From Pseudomonadota bacterium (GTDB lineage: Bacteria > Pseudomonadota > Alphaproteobacteria > Micavibrionales > UBA2020), in assembly GCA_021805245.1 (NCBI GenBank), contig JAJZFS010000029.1:1-58848 (forward strand): 58,848 bases of DNA. The letters run 5' to 3'. Below are positions 1-8,762 of this stretch, piece after piece. Under the pieces are notes generated by a model, which worked only from the letters and a program-made list of their open reading frames with translations, did not search any database and was not told the origin of the DNA. The position numbers were made by a program, and so were the translations under genes. The number at the start of each line of letters is the position of its first letter. The first letter of the stretch is position 1.

Positions 1-837
1 ACCATGCAGATGGGTCTGGCCGCCATCGACCGGCTGTTCCGCATGCTCGACATCGAACCGGACATTCAGGACGCGGCCGGTGCCAAGACGCTCACAGTTT
101 CCAGCGCCGCCGTGGATTTCAAGGACGTCCGCTTCGTTTATCCCGACGGCAGCGAGGCTTTGCGTGGCATCTCGTTCGCGGCGCCCGCAGGGAAAACCAT
201 CGCGCTGGTCGGCGCGTCGGGGGCGGGCAAGTCCACCATTCTCAACCTTCTCCCGCGCTTTTACGACGTCACCTCCGGCGCGGTGACGATCGACGGGCAG
301 GACGTCCGCTCCGTCACGCTCGAAAGCCTGCGCCGGAACATGGCGCTGGTGACGCAGGAAGTCGCGGTGTTCGACGATACCATCCGCGAGAACATCGCCT
401 ACGGCCGCCGCGATGCGACCGAAGAGGAAATCATCGCCGCCGCGAAGGAAGCCGCCGCGCACGACTTTATCTCGGCCCTGCCGGACGGCTACGATACGCG
501 CGTCGGCGAGCAGGGCGTGAAGCTGTCCGGCGGCCAGCGCCAGCGCATCTCCATCGCCCGCGCCATGCTCAAGAACGCGCCGGTCCTGCTGCTCGACGAG
601 GCGACCTCGGCGCTCGACGCCACCTCGGAAAAGCTCGTGCAGGAGGCGCTCGAGCGTCTGCAAAAGGGGCGCACCACTATTGTCGTCGCCCACCGGCTGT
701 CGACGATCATCAATGCGGATATTATCTATGTCCTCGCGCACGGGCGCGTGATCGAACAGGGCAGCCATGCCACCCTGCTGGCGCAAAACGGCGCTTATGC
801 GCGTCTCTACGGCAATTTATTGAAAGAATCCGCCTGA
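1..837 (+). CDS. ABC exporter (MsbA/LapB-like), C-terminal ATPase part, 5' end outside window
   Basis: The reading frame is open from base 1, so the membrane domain probably lies upstream. What is visible is the end of the transmembrane region and a full nucleotide-binding domain. It has Walker A GASGAGKST (about 211-237), a Q-loop region ending in VTQE, signature LSGGQRQR (about 523), Walker B VLLLDEATSALD and an H-loop AHRLS. The arrangement with the ATPase at the C-terminus is that of homodimeric half-size exporters of lipids, peptides or drugs (MsbA/ABCB family). Substrate cannot be told from this part. An ATG at 4 exists but is unlikely to be the true start, because the first residues already resemble the linker after the last membrane helix. 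Confidence 0.9.
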   Translation, partial: TMQMGLAAIDRLFRMLDIEPDIQDAAGAKTLTVSSAAVDFKDVRFVYPDGSEALRGISFAAPAGKTIALVGASGAGKSTILNLLPRFYDVTSGAVTIDGQDVRSVTLESLRRNMALVTQEVAVFDDTIRENIAYGRRDATEEEIIAAAKEAAAHDFISALPDGYDTRVGEQGVKLSGGQRQRISIARAMLKNAPVLLLDEATSALDATSEKLVQEALERLQKGRTTIVVAHRLSTIINADIIYVLAHGRVIEQGSHATLLAQNGAYARLYGNLLKESA

Positions 838-860
838 GCGGCAAGGCCGCGGCCTTGGTC

Positions 861-1406
861 CTAGGACAACTTCGGCCCGCCGTACATGGGGAACGGGTTG
901 TTGCCCGAACCCGGCTGTGTCGGATTAAACGGGCCCGGATCCGGAGCCTGCTCTTGTGCAGGCGCGCCTTTGTCGTACCACTCTTGCTGCTTCGCACCTG
1001 TTTCCTGTGTGGGCACGAATCTGCTTCCCCTCCCGCCACCGGAGTGGGCCGAGCCTCCGCCCGGCTTGTTGGAAACCTGGGGTCCCGAGGTACGTCCTCT
1101 CTTGTTGCCTGTATTGCCGTGTATGCGGTTCATGCCGTTACTGACCAGAACGGAGCCAAGCATGATGGCTGTCGGCAGAGCAATCATCCCGGCAAGGGGT
1201 ATTGCACATGTCAGGGCAATAGCGCCGAGCGTACCTATGCCGAGAGTGCCCCACCCCGCAACGACTTCGGCCGTGCCGAAAGCCATGTTCAGGCCGCGTC
1301 CGGCTGCTCTGTTAAAACCGCTCATCAGCCCGCCCTTCTTTGGAATGATTCCGCTCGGTTGAGTGGCATTGCTCGGTCTCACCGAGACCTCATTATACTT
1401 GCTCAT
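861..1406 (-). CDS. Hypothetical small membrane protein with Gly/Pro-rich C-terminus
   Basis: About 181 residues, not assigned to a family. After a polar N-terminus there is a Gly/Ala-rich hydrophobic stretch (about residues 45-85) that could form one or two membrane helices. A low-complexity tail rich in Gly, Pro, Ser and Gln follows and ends in PMYGGPKLS. I chose the ATG at 1406 (MSKYNE) over a GTG three codons upstream, because a GGAGAGGTGGGG purine block lies just before it. The gene converges on the ABC exporter. The hydrophobic core plus disordered tail could suit a membrane-anchored or secreted protein, but no function is proposed. Confidence 0.55.
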   Translation of the reverse strand: MSKYNEVSVRPSNATQPSGIIPKKGGLMSGFNRAAGRGLNMAFGTAEVVAGWGTLGIGTLGAIALTCAIPLAGMIALPTAIMLGSVLVSNGMNRIHGNTGNKRGRTSGPQVSNKPGGGSAHSGGGRGSRFVPTQETGAKQQEWYDKGAPAQEQAPDPGPFNPTQPGSGNNPFPMYGGPKLS

Positions 1407-1542
1407 TATCCCCACCTCTCCCGCATGACCAAAATATTCACATATATTATATTAACATATTTCTTAAGATTCCGTCAAAATAATGCAATAAATATTTCAA
1501 CTCATTGATAATATTAAGATTTTATTGGCAGGGTTTATGCCT

Positions 1543-2862
1543 TTACTTCCTTTTTTCAATCGGAATAAAAGGCCGTTCGGTCTGGCCGACATATAATTGC
1601 CGCGGACGGCCGATCTTGTGGGTCGGCTCCTCGATCATCTCTTTCCACTGCGACACCCAGCCGACGGTGCGGGCGACGGCGAAGAGAACGGTGAACATCG
1701 AGGTCGGGAAGCCTATCGCCTTGAGGATGATGCCGGAATAGAAATCGACGTTGGGGTAGAGCTTCTTCTCGATGAAGTAGGGATCTTGCAGCGCGATTTT
1801 TTCCAGCTCCATGGCGATGTCGAGCAGCGGATCGTCCTTGATGCCGAGTTCGCCCAAGACTTCCTTGCAGGTCTTGCGCATGATCTCGGCGCGCGGATCG
1901 TAGTTTTTGTAGACGCGGTGGCCGAAGCCCATCAGGCGGAAGCCGTCGTCTTTGTTTTTGGCGCGCTTGATAAATTCAGGGATGTTCTTTTTGTCGCCGA
2001 TTTCGGCGAGCATTTTCAAGACCGCTTCGTTCGCGCCGCCGTGTGCCGGGCCCCACAGCGAGGCGATACCGGCGGCGATGCAGGCGAAGGGATTGGCCTG
2101 TGACGAGCCCGCAAGACGCACCGTCGACGTGGAAGCGTTCTGCTCGTGATCGGCATGGAGGATGAAGATGCGGTCCATGGCCTTTGCCAGCACGGGGCTG
2201 ACTTTATATTCTTCGGCCGGCACGGAGAACGTCATGTGCAGGAAGTTTTCGGAGAAGCTGAGGTCGTTGCGCGGATAGACGAACGGCTGGCCGACGTGAT
2301 ATTTGTACGCCATCGCGGCAATGGTCGGCACCTTGGCGATCATGCGGTGCGCGGCAATCTCGCGCTGCTTCGGGTCTTCGATGTCGAGACTGTCGTGATA
2401 AAAGGCGGCGAGCGCGCCCACCGTCGCCACCATCACGGCCATCGGGTGGCTGTCGCGCCGGAAGCCGCGGAAGAAAGACAGCATCTGCTCGTGCACCATG
2501 GTATGGATGGTGATGGTGTTGACGAACTCCTTCTTCTGTTTCTTGTTCGGCAGGTCGCCGTGCAGCAGCAGGTAGCAGACTTCGAGGAAGTCGCTTTTCT
2601 CGGCGAGGTCCTTGATCATATAGCCGCGGTGCATCAGCAGACCCTTGTCGCCGTCGATGAAGGTGACGGCCGAATCGCAGGAGGCGGTCGAGGTGAAGCC
2701 GGGATCGTAGGTGAACATGCCGGTTTCGGCATAAAGCTTGCGCACGTCGATCACGCGCGGCCCCAGTGTGCCGTCCAGCACGGGCAGTTCGATCGTCTTG
2801 CCGGTGGCGTTGTCGGTCAGCGTAACGGTATTTTGGGGTTTTGTTTTTGTTGCGGTGCCCAT
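1543..2862 (-). CDS. gltA: Citrate synthase (type II)
   Basis: Condenses acetyl-CoA and oxaloacetate to citrate, the entry step of the TCA cycle, in the cytoplasm. The 439-residue length is normal for the Gram-negative hexameric type. Conserved blocks visible are [19 protein letters not shown] with its catalytic-loop His, [13 protein letters not shown] with the second active-site His, and NVDFYSG with the catalytic Asp. The start ATG is preceded by an AAGGAG Shine-Dalgarno sequence. The gene stands alone, with about 130 bases to the next gene downstream and about 230 upstream. This is a confident housekeeping assignment. Confidence 0.98.
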   Translation of the reverse strand: MGTATKTKPQNTVTLTDNATGKTIELPVLDGTLGPRVIDVRKLYAETGMFTYDPGFTSTASCDSAVTFIDGDKGLLMHRGYMIKDLAEKSDFLEVCYLLLHGDLPNKKQKKEFVNTITIHTMVHEQMLSFFRGFRRDSHPMAVMVATVGALAAFYHDSLDIEDPKQREIAAHRMIAKVPTIAAMAYKYHVGQPFVYPRNDLSFSENFLHMTFSVPAEEYKVSPVLAKAMDRIFILHADHEQNASTSTVRLAGSSQANPFACIAAGIASLWGPAHGGANEAVLKMLAEIGDKKNIPEFIKRAKNKDDGFRLMGFGHRVYKNYDPRAEIMRKTCKEVLGELGIKDDPLLDIAMELEKIALQDPYFIEKKLYPNVDFYSGIILKAIGFPTSMFTVLFAVARTVGWVSQWKEMIEEPTHKIGRPRQLYVGQTERPFIPIEKRK

Positions 2863-3009
2863 CTTGATTCTCCTTGAGGTCTATGCCCTTGGCATAATTT
2901 TGAAGTATTTGTATCCCATTCTACTGCTTATGCCGGAAAGGCGCAGTAAACATTTTTGCAGTGCAACAGCAATTTAATCTGTGTTATGTATTCCAGACGT
3001 GCTAAAACC

Positions 3010-3075
3010 TCAAAAAATCCCTAAAATTTCAGCGATATGATAAATTAACGAGCTGTCGGGTGCGTCTGTGAAGAC
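3010..3075 (-). pseudogene. Fragment of a second gltX 3' end
   Basis: Read on the minus strand, this strip encodes SSLIYHIAEILG before a stop at 3010-3012. It corresponds to SPSIFHVAEILG near the C-terminus of the intact GltX. At DNA level 3001-3060 aligns with 3867-3926 almost base for base, with one small indel. The rest of a second gltX is absent. The strip lies just downstream of the unknown gene at 3089-3760, so that gene is bracketed by two copies of the gltX tail. The strip could be what remains of a tandem gltX duplication or of an insertion at the gltX 3' end. Confidence 0.6.
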
Positions 3076-3088
3076 GGTCGCATCAACG

Positions 3089-3760
3089 CTAAAACTTGGG
3101 AGTTTGGCGGGGCTTGGCTTTTGGGGAAGGGGCGGGTTGTTTTTCCGGCGTGGCGATTTTGAGTTCCAGGGCGCGGAATGACTCTTTAAAACGTGCAGTC
3201 AGTTTTTCAAACCGCGGTTCATTGAGATCATACTCGATCGTCGGGAGAATTTTGTCTTCGACCTCGCGGCGGGCTTTTCTCAGCAGTTGCTCCAGAGTCA
3301 GCTGCAGCATGACGGTTTTTTCGCCTTGCCGAGAGGTTTGTATGAGCGGTGTCGCAAGAGGTTTGTCCTTCCATTTGGCAACGGCATCTTCGAGGTCGTA
3401 AATCGCTGCCACCATAAAAATGATGCGGATCTCATCGCTATACCCATAAGGAACAGGCCTGAGATCTTCATCAATGATCTTGCGAATATCCCGCACCTCG
3501 TGGGCGATATAGTCAGACGGCATATAGGAATCTTTCGGCTTGTCGGTAAAGGTGCTTTCTATGTCCTGAAGCGCCATGCGCGGTTCTATAAAGGCGATCA
3601 TATTCGCCACAATGGCTTCCGGGCGGGGATAGACGTCAGCCAATACGCGCGACGTTCCGATAGCCCGCGGGTTGTCTTTAACCAACTCAAAGGCTTTTCT
3701 GATGTCTTTGGTATCGGGGAGCCCGGATTGCTCAAAAGGCACGGAAATGCGATCTGCCAT
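3089..3760 (-). CDS. Hypothetical cytoplasmic protein (223 aa)
   Basis: I do not recognise this protein. It has no signal peptide or membrane helix. It is largely charged and helical in appearance, with a Pro/Lys/Gln-rich tail (about the last 20 residues). The start is supported by GAGGAA upstream of the ATG. It lies between gltX and a short duplicated piece of the gltX 3' end, in the same direction as both, which suggests it arrived or was rearranged there. Nothing in the sequence points to an enzymatic motif. Confidence 0.6.
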   Translation of the reverse strand: MADRISVPFEQSGLPDTKDIRKAFELVKDNPRAIGTSRVLADVYPRPEAIVANMIAFIEPRMALQDIESTFTDKPKDSYMPSDYIAHEVRDIRKIIDEDLRPVPYGYSDEIRIIFMVAAIYDLEDAVAKWKDKPLATPLIQTSRQGEKTVMLQLTLEQLLRKARREVEDKILPTIEYDLNEPRFEKLTARFKESFRALELKIATPEKQPAPSPKAKPRQTPKF

Positions 3761-3833
3761 GGCGTGAATTCCTCATCATGAATAAAAATCAAGGGTGAAC
3801 AATAATATGTAATATTAATGGCGTCAATAGACT

Positions 3834-5231
3834 TTACGAAATAATTTTCGTAACATCTCCCAACCTGCCCAAAACCTCATTTTTCCCCAAAATTTCAGCG
3901 ACATGGAAAATGGACGGGCTATTGGTCGTGCCGGTCAAGGCCGCGCGCAGCGGCATGGCGACCTTGCCGAGCTTGAGGCCTTTTTCGGCGGCGAAGGATT
4001 TGAGCACCTGCTCGATCCCGGCGGAGGTGAAATCCGCCAGACCGGAGAGGACGCCGTGCATGTCGCCGAGCAGCTGCCGCGCGCTTGAATCGAGAACCTT
4101 GTCGGCGGCGTCATCGGGCAGCAAGGGCCTCTTCCGCACATAAAACAATCCCGCGTGCGCGAGCTCGATCAGCGTTTCGGCGCGCTCTTTCAAATCGTGC
4201 AATCCCGCTTTGACGCGCTGGCGTCCGGCCGCGTCGGGTTTTTCGCCCAGCGCCTGTTCCAGAAACGGCATCAGCCGTTCCATCAGGCCGTCGTCCGTCA
4301 GCCCGCGCATGTAGTGGGCGTTGACGGAGGCGAGCTTGGCGAAGTCCATGCGCGAGGGCGAACGCCCGATGTCTTCGAGCGCGAAGACGTTGATCGCTTC
4401 TTCGGTGGAGATGATCTCCGTGTCGCCGTGTCCCCAGCCGAGGCGCAACAGGTAGTTGCGCATCGCCTCGGGCAGATAGCCCATGTCGCGGTAGGCCTCG
4501 AGCCCGACGGCGCCGTGGCGCTTGGAAAGCTTGCCGCCGTCGGGGCCGTGGATCATCGGCACGTGCGCGAACACGGGCGTGTTCCAGCCCATCGCGTCGT
4601 AGATCATGCGCTGGCGGAAGGTGTTGTTGAGGTGGTCGTCGCCGCGGATGACGTGGGTAATGTCCATGTCGTGATCGTCGACGACCACGGAAAGCATGTA
4701 GGTGGGCGTGCCGTCGGCACGGAGCAGGATCATGTCGTCGAGCTGCGAAAGCGGCACCTGCACGTCGCCCTGCACGATGTCGGACACCAGCATGTCGCCC
4801 GCACCATCCGGCGCCTTGATGCGCACCGCGCCGGAAGTATGGCCCTTGTCGCGGCAGCGGCGGTCGTAGCCGACGTGCTGGCCTTTTTCCCTTTGTTCGG
4901 CGCGCATTTTTTCAAGATCGTCCGGCGTGCACTGGCAATAGTAGGCTTTGCCCTGCCGCACGAGGTCGTGCGCCACTTCGGCGTGGCGGTTCATGCGCGC
5001 GAACTGGAAGATCGGCTCGCCGTCCCAGTCGAGGCCGAGCCATTTGACGCCGTCGAGCAGCGCGTCCACGGCGTCTTTGGTCGAGCGCGCGCGGTCCGTG
5101 TCCTCTATGCGCAGCAAAAACGTGCCGTGGTGATGGCGCGCGAACAGCCAGTTGAACAGCGCGGTCCGTCCGCCGCCGATATGCAGGTAGCCGGTGGGTG
5201 AGGGCGCGAAACGGGTAATCACTTTGCTCAT
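3834..5231 (-). CDS. gltX: Glutamyl-tRNA synthetase
   Basis: Charges tRNA with glutamate in the cytoplasm (class I synthetase). The N-terminus MSKVITRFAPSPTGYLHIGG contains the HIGH-type signature, and KLSKRHG is the KMSKS-type loop. Between them is a Cys/His zinc-like region (CQCTP and RRCRDKGH). Length is about 465 residues, normal for the family. I use the ATG at 5231 and not an upstream in-frame start, because the Rossmann core begins immediately after it. The gene is divergent from comEC, with about 73 bases between the starts. Alphaproteobacteria often carry two gltX genes, and the tail fragment at 3010-3075 shows that a second copy or partial copy once existed here. Confidence 0.97.
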   Translation of the reverse strand: MSKVITRFAPSPTGYLHIGGGRTALFNWLFARHHHGTFLLRIEDTDRARSTKDAVDALLDGVKWLGLDWDGEPIFQFARMNRHAEVAHDLVRQGKAYYCQCTPDDLEKMRAEQREKGQHVGYDRRCRDKGHTSGAVRIKAPDGAGDMLVSDIVQGDVQVPLSQLDDMILLRADGTPTYMLSVVVDDHDMDITHVIRGDDHLNNTFRQRMIYDAMGWNTPVFAHVPMIHGPDGGKLSKRHGAVGLEAYRDMGYLPEAMRNYLLRLGWGHGDTEIISTEEAINVFALEDIGRSPSRMDFAKLASVNAHYMRGLTDDGLMERLMPFLEQALGEKPDAAGRQRVKAGLHDLKERAETLIELAHAGLFYVRKRPLLPDDAADKVLDSSARQLLGDMHGVLSGLADFTSAGIEQVLKSFAAEKGLKLGKVAMPLRAALTGTTNSPSIFHVAEILGKNEVLGRLGDVTKIIS

Positions 5232-5304
5232 GGAAGTATATAGCCTCTGGTCATTCAAGCTGTTGTATCGTAAGTCTTTTGTAAGCACAACTCAAGAGCG
5301 GCAA

Positions 5305-7392
5305 ATGACTTTTCCGAACGGGCAGATAGGGGCTTTTTTCCTGTCCCGGCGCGAGCGCTGGGTCTTGTGGGCGCCGGTCGCGTTGGGGATCGGCGTGGGG
5401 GGCTATTTTGCGCTGCCGGTCGAGCCGCCGGTCTGGTCGGGGGCCCTGTTCTTGGCGGCGCTGCTCGCCGCGATCGCGCCGTTTACCCGCAACACAAAGG
5501 CCGTGCTGCTCTGGCTGCCGTTTTTTCTGATCGCGCTCGGCTTTGCCGCGGCGCAACTGCGCGCGCATGCCGTCGCCGCGCCGGTTTTGCAGTACCGCAC
5601 GCCCGTTAACCTGTTTCAGGGCCGCGTCCTGTCGGTCGAATCGCGGCCCGAAGGATTTCGTTTCATGCTTGGCGATCTATCGCCGCCGCAAATCCGCTAC
5701 AGCTGGGGAAAAAGCTATCCCATGCCGTCCGTGGCGCGCATCACGACGCGCCTGCACCAGACGCCGCCGCCAGCGGGCGCGCTAGTGCAAGTGAAGGCCA
5801 GACTGCTGCCCCTGCCGCCGCCGGTCTTGCCGGACGCGTACGATTTTCAGCGCGCGGCGTGGTTTGCGGGGTTTGGCGCGACGGGCTACGCGCTTGGCCC
5901 CGTCAAAACGCTTTCGCCCGCGCACGGGGGACGATACTTCTTCGCCGCCTTGCGCGCCGCGATTTACCGGCACATCACGGCGGCGATCCCCGATCACGAC
6001 GCGGCGGCGGTGACGGCGGGAATCCTGACCGGCCAGCGCGGGGCGATCTCGGATCAGGCGTGGAACAACATCAGGCTCTCCGGCCTTGCGCACCTGCTCG
6101 CCGTCGCGGGGCTGCACACCGGCGTGGTGACGGGGTGGATTTTCTTTCTTACGCGGCTGCTGCTGGCGTCCATCCCTTACATCGCGCTGCGCTGGCCGGT
6201 GAAGAAGATCAGCGCCGCCTTTTCCATCCCCGCGGCGCTGTTTTATCTCGACCTCGTCGGCGCGCCGTTGCCCGCGATGCGCGCCGTCATCATGGTGTGC
6301 GTCGTGATGGCGGCGATCATCATGGATCGCGACCCTTTTTCGCTGCGCCTGCTGGCGCTCGCCGCGGCGGTGATTTTGCTGCTGCGTCCCGAGAGCCTGG
6401 TCGGCGGCAGCTTTCAGATGTCGTTCTCCGCCGTCGCCGTGCTGATCGCTTTTTACGAGGGTACGCGCAACTGGTGGAACAAGCTCTATCAGGACAAGCG
6501 CTGGTACATGCGCATTGTTTTGTTCGTGCTGGCTTCGATGGCGACGACGGCGGCGGCGACGCTCGGCACCGCGCCTTATGCGCTCTATCACTTTCTTGCC
6601 GTGCCGCTGGTGGCGGGCTTTATCGCCAACCTGATCGCCGTGCCGATCGCCGTATTCATCGTTTTGCCCGTCGGCATCGTCGGCTGTCTTTTGATACCGC
6701 TCGGGCTTGACGCCGTGCCGCTCAAAATCGCCGGCATGGGCGTGAAAATGATTCTCGTCACTGCCGCGGTAACGGCGCATATGCCCTTCGCCGCGGTGCA
6801 TGCCGGCAGCTGGCCTTTATATTTGTTGTTGTTGATCACTTTCGGCGGCTTGTGGATGTGCATCTGGCGGGGGCGCGGGCGGTGGCTGGGCGCGGCGCCG
6901 GTTCTGATCGCGGTTTGCCTGATCCCTTACGCGCCGCGCGCGGACATGCTGGTTTCCACGCGCGGCAATCTTTTCGCCGTGCGGGCGCCCGACGGCGCGC
7001 TCTGGCTGCCGCCCGGACGGGCGGACAGGTTCGTGCGCCATGAATGGGCCGTCCGCGAAGGCGGGCCTGCAAATATTTCGCACGCGGGCGGGGAAATGTC
7101 CTCTCCGGTTGCGTGCGATGCGAACGCCTGCCTCTACCACGCACAAGGACATGTCGCGGCGGTCGTGAAAAACCCCGCCGCATTGGCGGAAGAGTGCAAA
7201 CAGGCGGACATCGTTGTCGGCAACTTTGCCATTGCGCCCGCCGCTTGCCCCGTGCCGTTGCTGCTCGATAAAACGATGTTGCGCCGCACGGGCGCCGTTG
7301 CGGTTTATTTCCAGCCGGACGGCGGGCTCGTGTTGAAAACGGTGTTCGCCGCGCGCGGCCGGCGTTTGTGGACGCCCCGCGTCTTCCGCTGA
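5305..7392 (+). CDS. comEC: ComEC/Rec2-family DNA uptake membrane protein
   Basis: ComEC forms the inner-membrane channel for single-stranded DNA during natural transformation. The protein is about 695 residues. It has an N-terminal DUF4131-like region with membrane helices, a multi-helix Competence domain including HLLAVAGLHTG (about residue 262), and a soluble C-terminal region. The C-terminal region lacks a recognisable HxHxDH metal site, so the lactamase-like nuclease domain is missing or degenerate. The ATG at 5305 follows a weak AAGAG and is preferred to an earlier start that would overlap gltX. No other competence genes are in the window. Confidence 0.88.
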   Translation: MTFPNGQIGAFFLSRRERWVLWAPVALGIGVGGYFALPVEPPVWSGALFLAALLAAIAPFTRNTKAVLLWLPFFLIALGFAAAQLRAHAVAAPVLQYRTPVNLFQGRVLSVESRPEGFRFMLGDLSPPQIRYSWGKSYPMPSVARITTRLHQTPPPAGALVQVKARLLPLPPPVLPDAYDFQRAAWFAGFGATGYALGPVKTLSPAHGGRYFFAALRAAIYRHITAAIPDHDAAAVTAGILTGQRGAISDQAWNNIRLSGLAHLLAVAGLHTGVVTGWIFFLTRLLLASIPYIALRWPVKKISAAFSIPAALFYLDLVGAPLPAMRAVIMVCVVMAAIIMDRDPFSLRLLALAAAVILLLRPESLVGGSFQMSFSAVAVLIAFYEGTRNWWNKLYQDKRWYMRIVLFVLASMATTAAATLGTAPYALYHFLAVPLVAGFIANLIAVPIAVFIVLPVGIVGCLLIPLGLDAVPLKIAGMGVKMILVTAAVTAHMPFAAVHAGSWPLYLLLLITFGGLWMCIWRGRGRWLGAAPVLIAVCLIPYAPRADMLVSTRGNLFAVRAPDGALWLPPGRADRFVRHEWAVREGGPANISHAGGEMSSPVACDANACLYHAQGHVAAVVKNPAALAEECKQADIVVGNFAIAPAACPVPLLLDKTMLRRTGAVAVYFQPDGGLVLKTVFAARGRRLWTPRVFR

Positions 7393-7423
7393 TGTTTCCT
7401 GTCGTTGTCCGTTGAAATTGGCC

Positions 7424-8260
7424 TTAAGCGCGCGGCGGCGGGGATTTTTTGATCGGGCCGCCGACAATATCTTTGACAATTTTTGCGGCAAGGCGCGCGC
7501 GGGCGATTTTTCCGGCGAGCGCGTCAAATACGGACGTCAGAGAGTCTTTCGGCGGCAAGGCGGCGGGTTTGAGCGGTTTGCCGTTAATCGTATCTTTGAT
7601 GGCGGCGGCAAGATTGCCGAGATTGTGCGGCCTGCCCTGCATGGCCAGGCTGATCGTGATGCCTTCTTTGTATCCCCAGACGCTGGCGATGTCGTTGGCG
7701 ATGCGGATTTGCACCAGCCCCTTGCCGGGGGGTGAGGACATGCCGGGAATCGATTTTTCCAGCCGCCGCGCAATCTTGCGGCTCGGGCCGGGCGCGTTGA
7801 ACGTCCAGATATGTTTCGCGCCGAGCGTCGTGCCGACGGTGCGGGCAAGATAGCCGCCGAGAGAATGTCCGGTGAATTCTATTTCAGCGGGGTCGATGCC
7901 GTTTTCGCGGCAGGTGTTTTGCACGAACGCCAGCGCCTGCCCGTACTGGCGGGGAATCTTGAGAAAAGCGATCTCCATGTCGGAACCAATATCGCTTAAA
8001 TTGCTGAGCTTGGTGCCCTGAAAAGCGACGATGTATTTCGGCGTCCCCGGAAGAGCGGGCATTGTGCGCTCGTATATTTTGGCGAAAAGCCCGCTGTTGC
8101 CCTGTGTCGGATCTGAACTGGCGAGCACCTTCCAGCCGGGCGGCGGCGCGGCGGAGGGCGCGGCGGCCACATTCTGCGCGAAGGGCATGATTTTGTCGGC
8201 CTGCTTGAGCAGGGCGATTTTTTCCGCATTCGAGAGTTTTTGTGTTTTTTCGGCCTTCAC
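7424..8260 (-). CDS. Lipase class 3-like alpha/beta hydrolase
   Basis: About 278 residues starting with GTG behind a GGGACGGA purine block. The nucleophile elbow GHSLGG, preceded by a hydrophobic strand and followed by a helix, is typical of the lipase class 3/Mbeg1-like family. The upstream VAFQGT resembles the oxyanion strand of that family (VAFRGT). A likely catalytic Asp lies in RIANDIASVWG, with a His in RPHNLGN. No signal peptide is visible, so it may act in the cytoplasm or be exported another way. The C-terminus is Lys/Pro-rich. Substrate is unknown. It converges with comEC. Confidence 0.7.
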   Translation of the reverse strand: MKAEKTQKLSNAEKIALLKQADKIMPFAQNVAAAPSAAPPPGWKVLASSDPTQGNSGLFAKIYERTMPALPGTPKYIVAFQGTKLSNLSDIGSDMEIAFLKIPRQYGQALAFVQNTCRENGIDPAEIEFTGHSLGGYLARTVGTTLGAKHIWTFNAPGPSRKIARRLEKSIPGMSSPPGKGLVQIRIANDIASVWGYKEGITISLAMQGRPHNLGNLAAAIKDTINGKPLKPAALPPKDSLTSVFDALAGKIARARLAAKIVKDIVGGPIKKSPPPRA

Positions 8261-8491
8261 GTGTGTTCCGTCCCTTTTAAGGCATCGACCTGTGTATTAT
8301 AAATAATAATTATGAATCATTTATTCACAGGCCCATTTTTTTTTAAAATATCCTTATAATCAATAGGTTATTTGTGGGATGAGGGCCGTTTTTCACCTGC
8401 CGCGGGGTGCGGAGGGGGTGCTTTCAAGGCTTGCGATTCTTATGTGCAGCCGTTAAGGTGCGCTCTGTTTTGTCTTGCAGACAGAATCTGC

Positions 8492-8581
8492 GGAAGGGTG
8501 GCCGAGTGGTTTAAGGCGCTCGCCTGGAAAGCGGGTATACTGTAACAGGTATCGTGAGTTCGAATCTCATCCCTTCCGCCA
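8492..8581 (+). tRNA. tRNA-Ser (anticodon GGA)
   Basis: The acceptor arms GGAAGGG (8492-8498) and CCCTTCC (8571-8577) pair fully and are followed by an encoded GCCA end. The anticodon loop is CTGGAAA, with GGA in the middle. A long variable arm and the T-loop sequence GTTCGAATC are present, as expected for a class II serine tRNA. The gene lies immediately upstream of a P4-type integrase. Genes of this type are common attachment sites for such elements, so its 3' half is the probable attL. Confidence 0.97.
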
Positions 8582-8590
8582 TTTTATTCT

Positions 8591-8620
8591 TCCTAAAAAA
8601 TCCTAAATCATCCTAAAGAA
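8591..8620 (+). repeat. Three 10-bp-phased TCCTAAA repeats next to the attachment site
   Basis: Three consecutive decamers each start with TCCTAAA, at 8591, 8601 and 8611. The spacing is one helical turn, so a protein could bind all copies on the same DNA face. They lie between the tRNA 3' end and the integrase, where arm-type integrase or excisionase sites are expected. The inverted repeat before the alpA-like gene contains the same half-site (ATCCTAAA), hinting that the AlpA-like protein binds here. Confidence 0.6.
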
Positions 8621-8624
8621 GTGT

Positions 8625-8651
8625 AAAACACCAATAAAAACGGTGTTTTTT
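8625..8651 (+). terminator. Rho-independent terminator after tRNA-Ser
   Basis: AAAACACC (8625-8632) and GGTGTTTT (from 8642) can pair across a nine-base A-rich loop and run straight into a T tract. Position and orientation fit termination of the tRNA transcript before the integrase gene. Confidence 0.7.
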
Positions 8652-8762
8652 CGATCCTATACGTTCCACTGGGATTCTTTGCAATCCGGCGGAGATGTGG
8701 GTATATTGAGGGGTAGATTTTGAATAAATTTGATTGTGGATATGAAAGGCGGAATCGAACCC

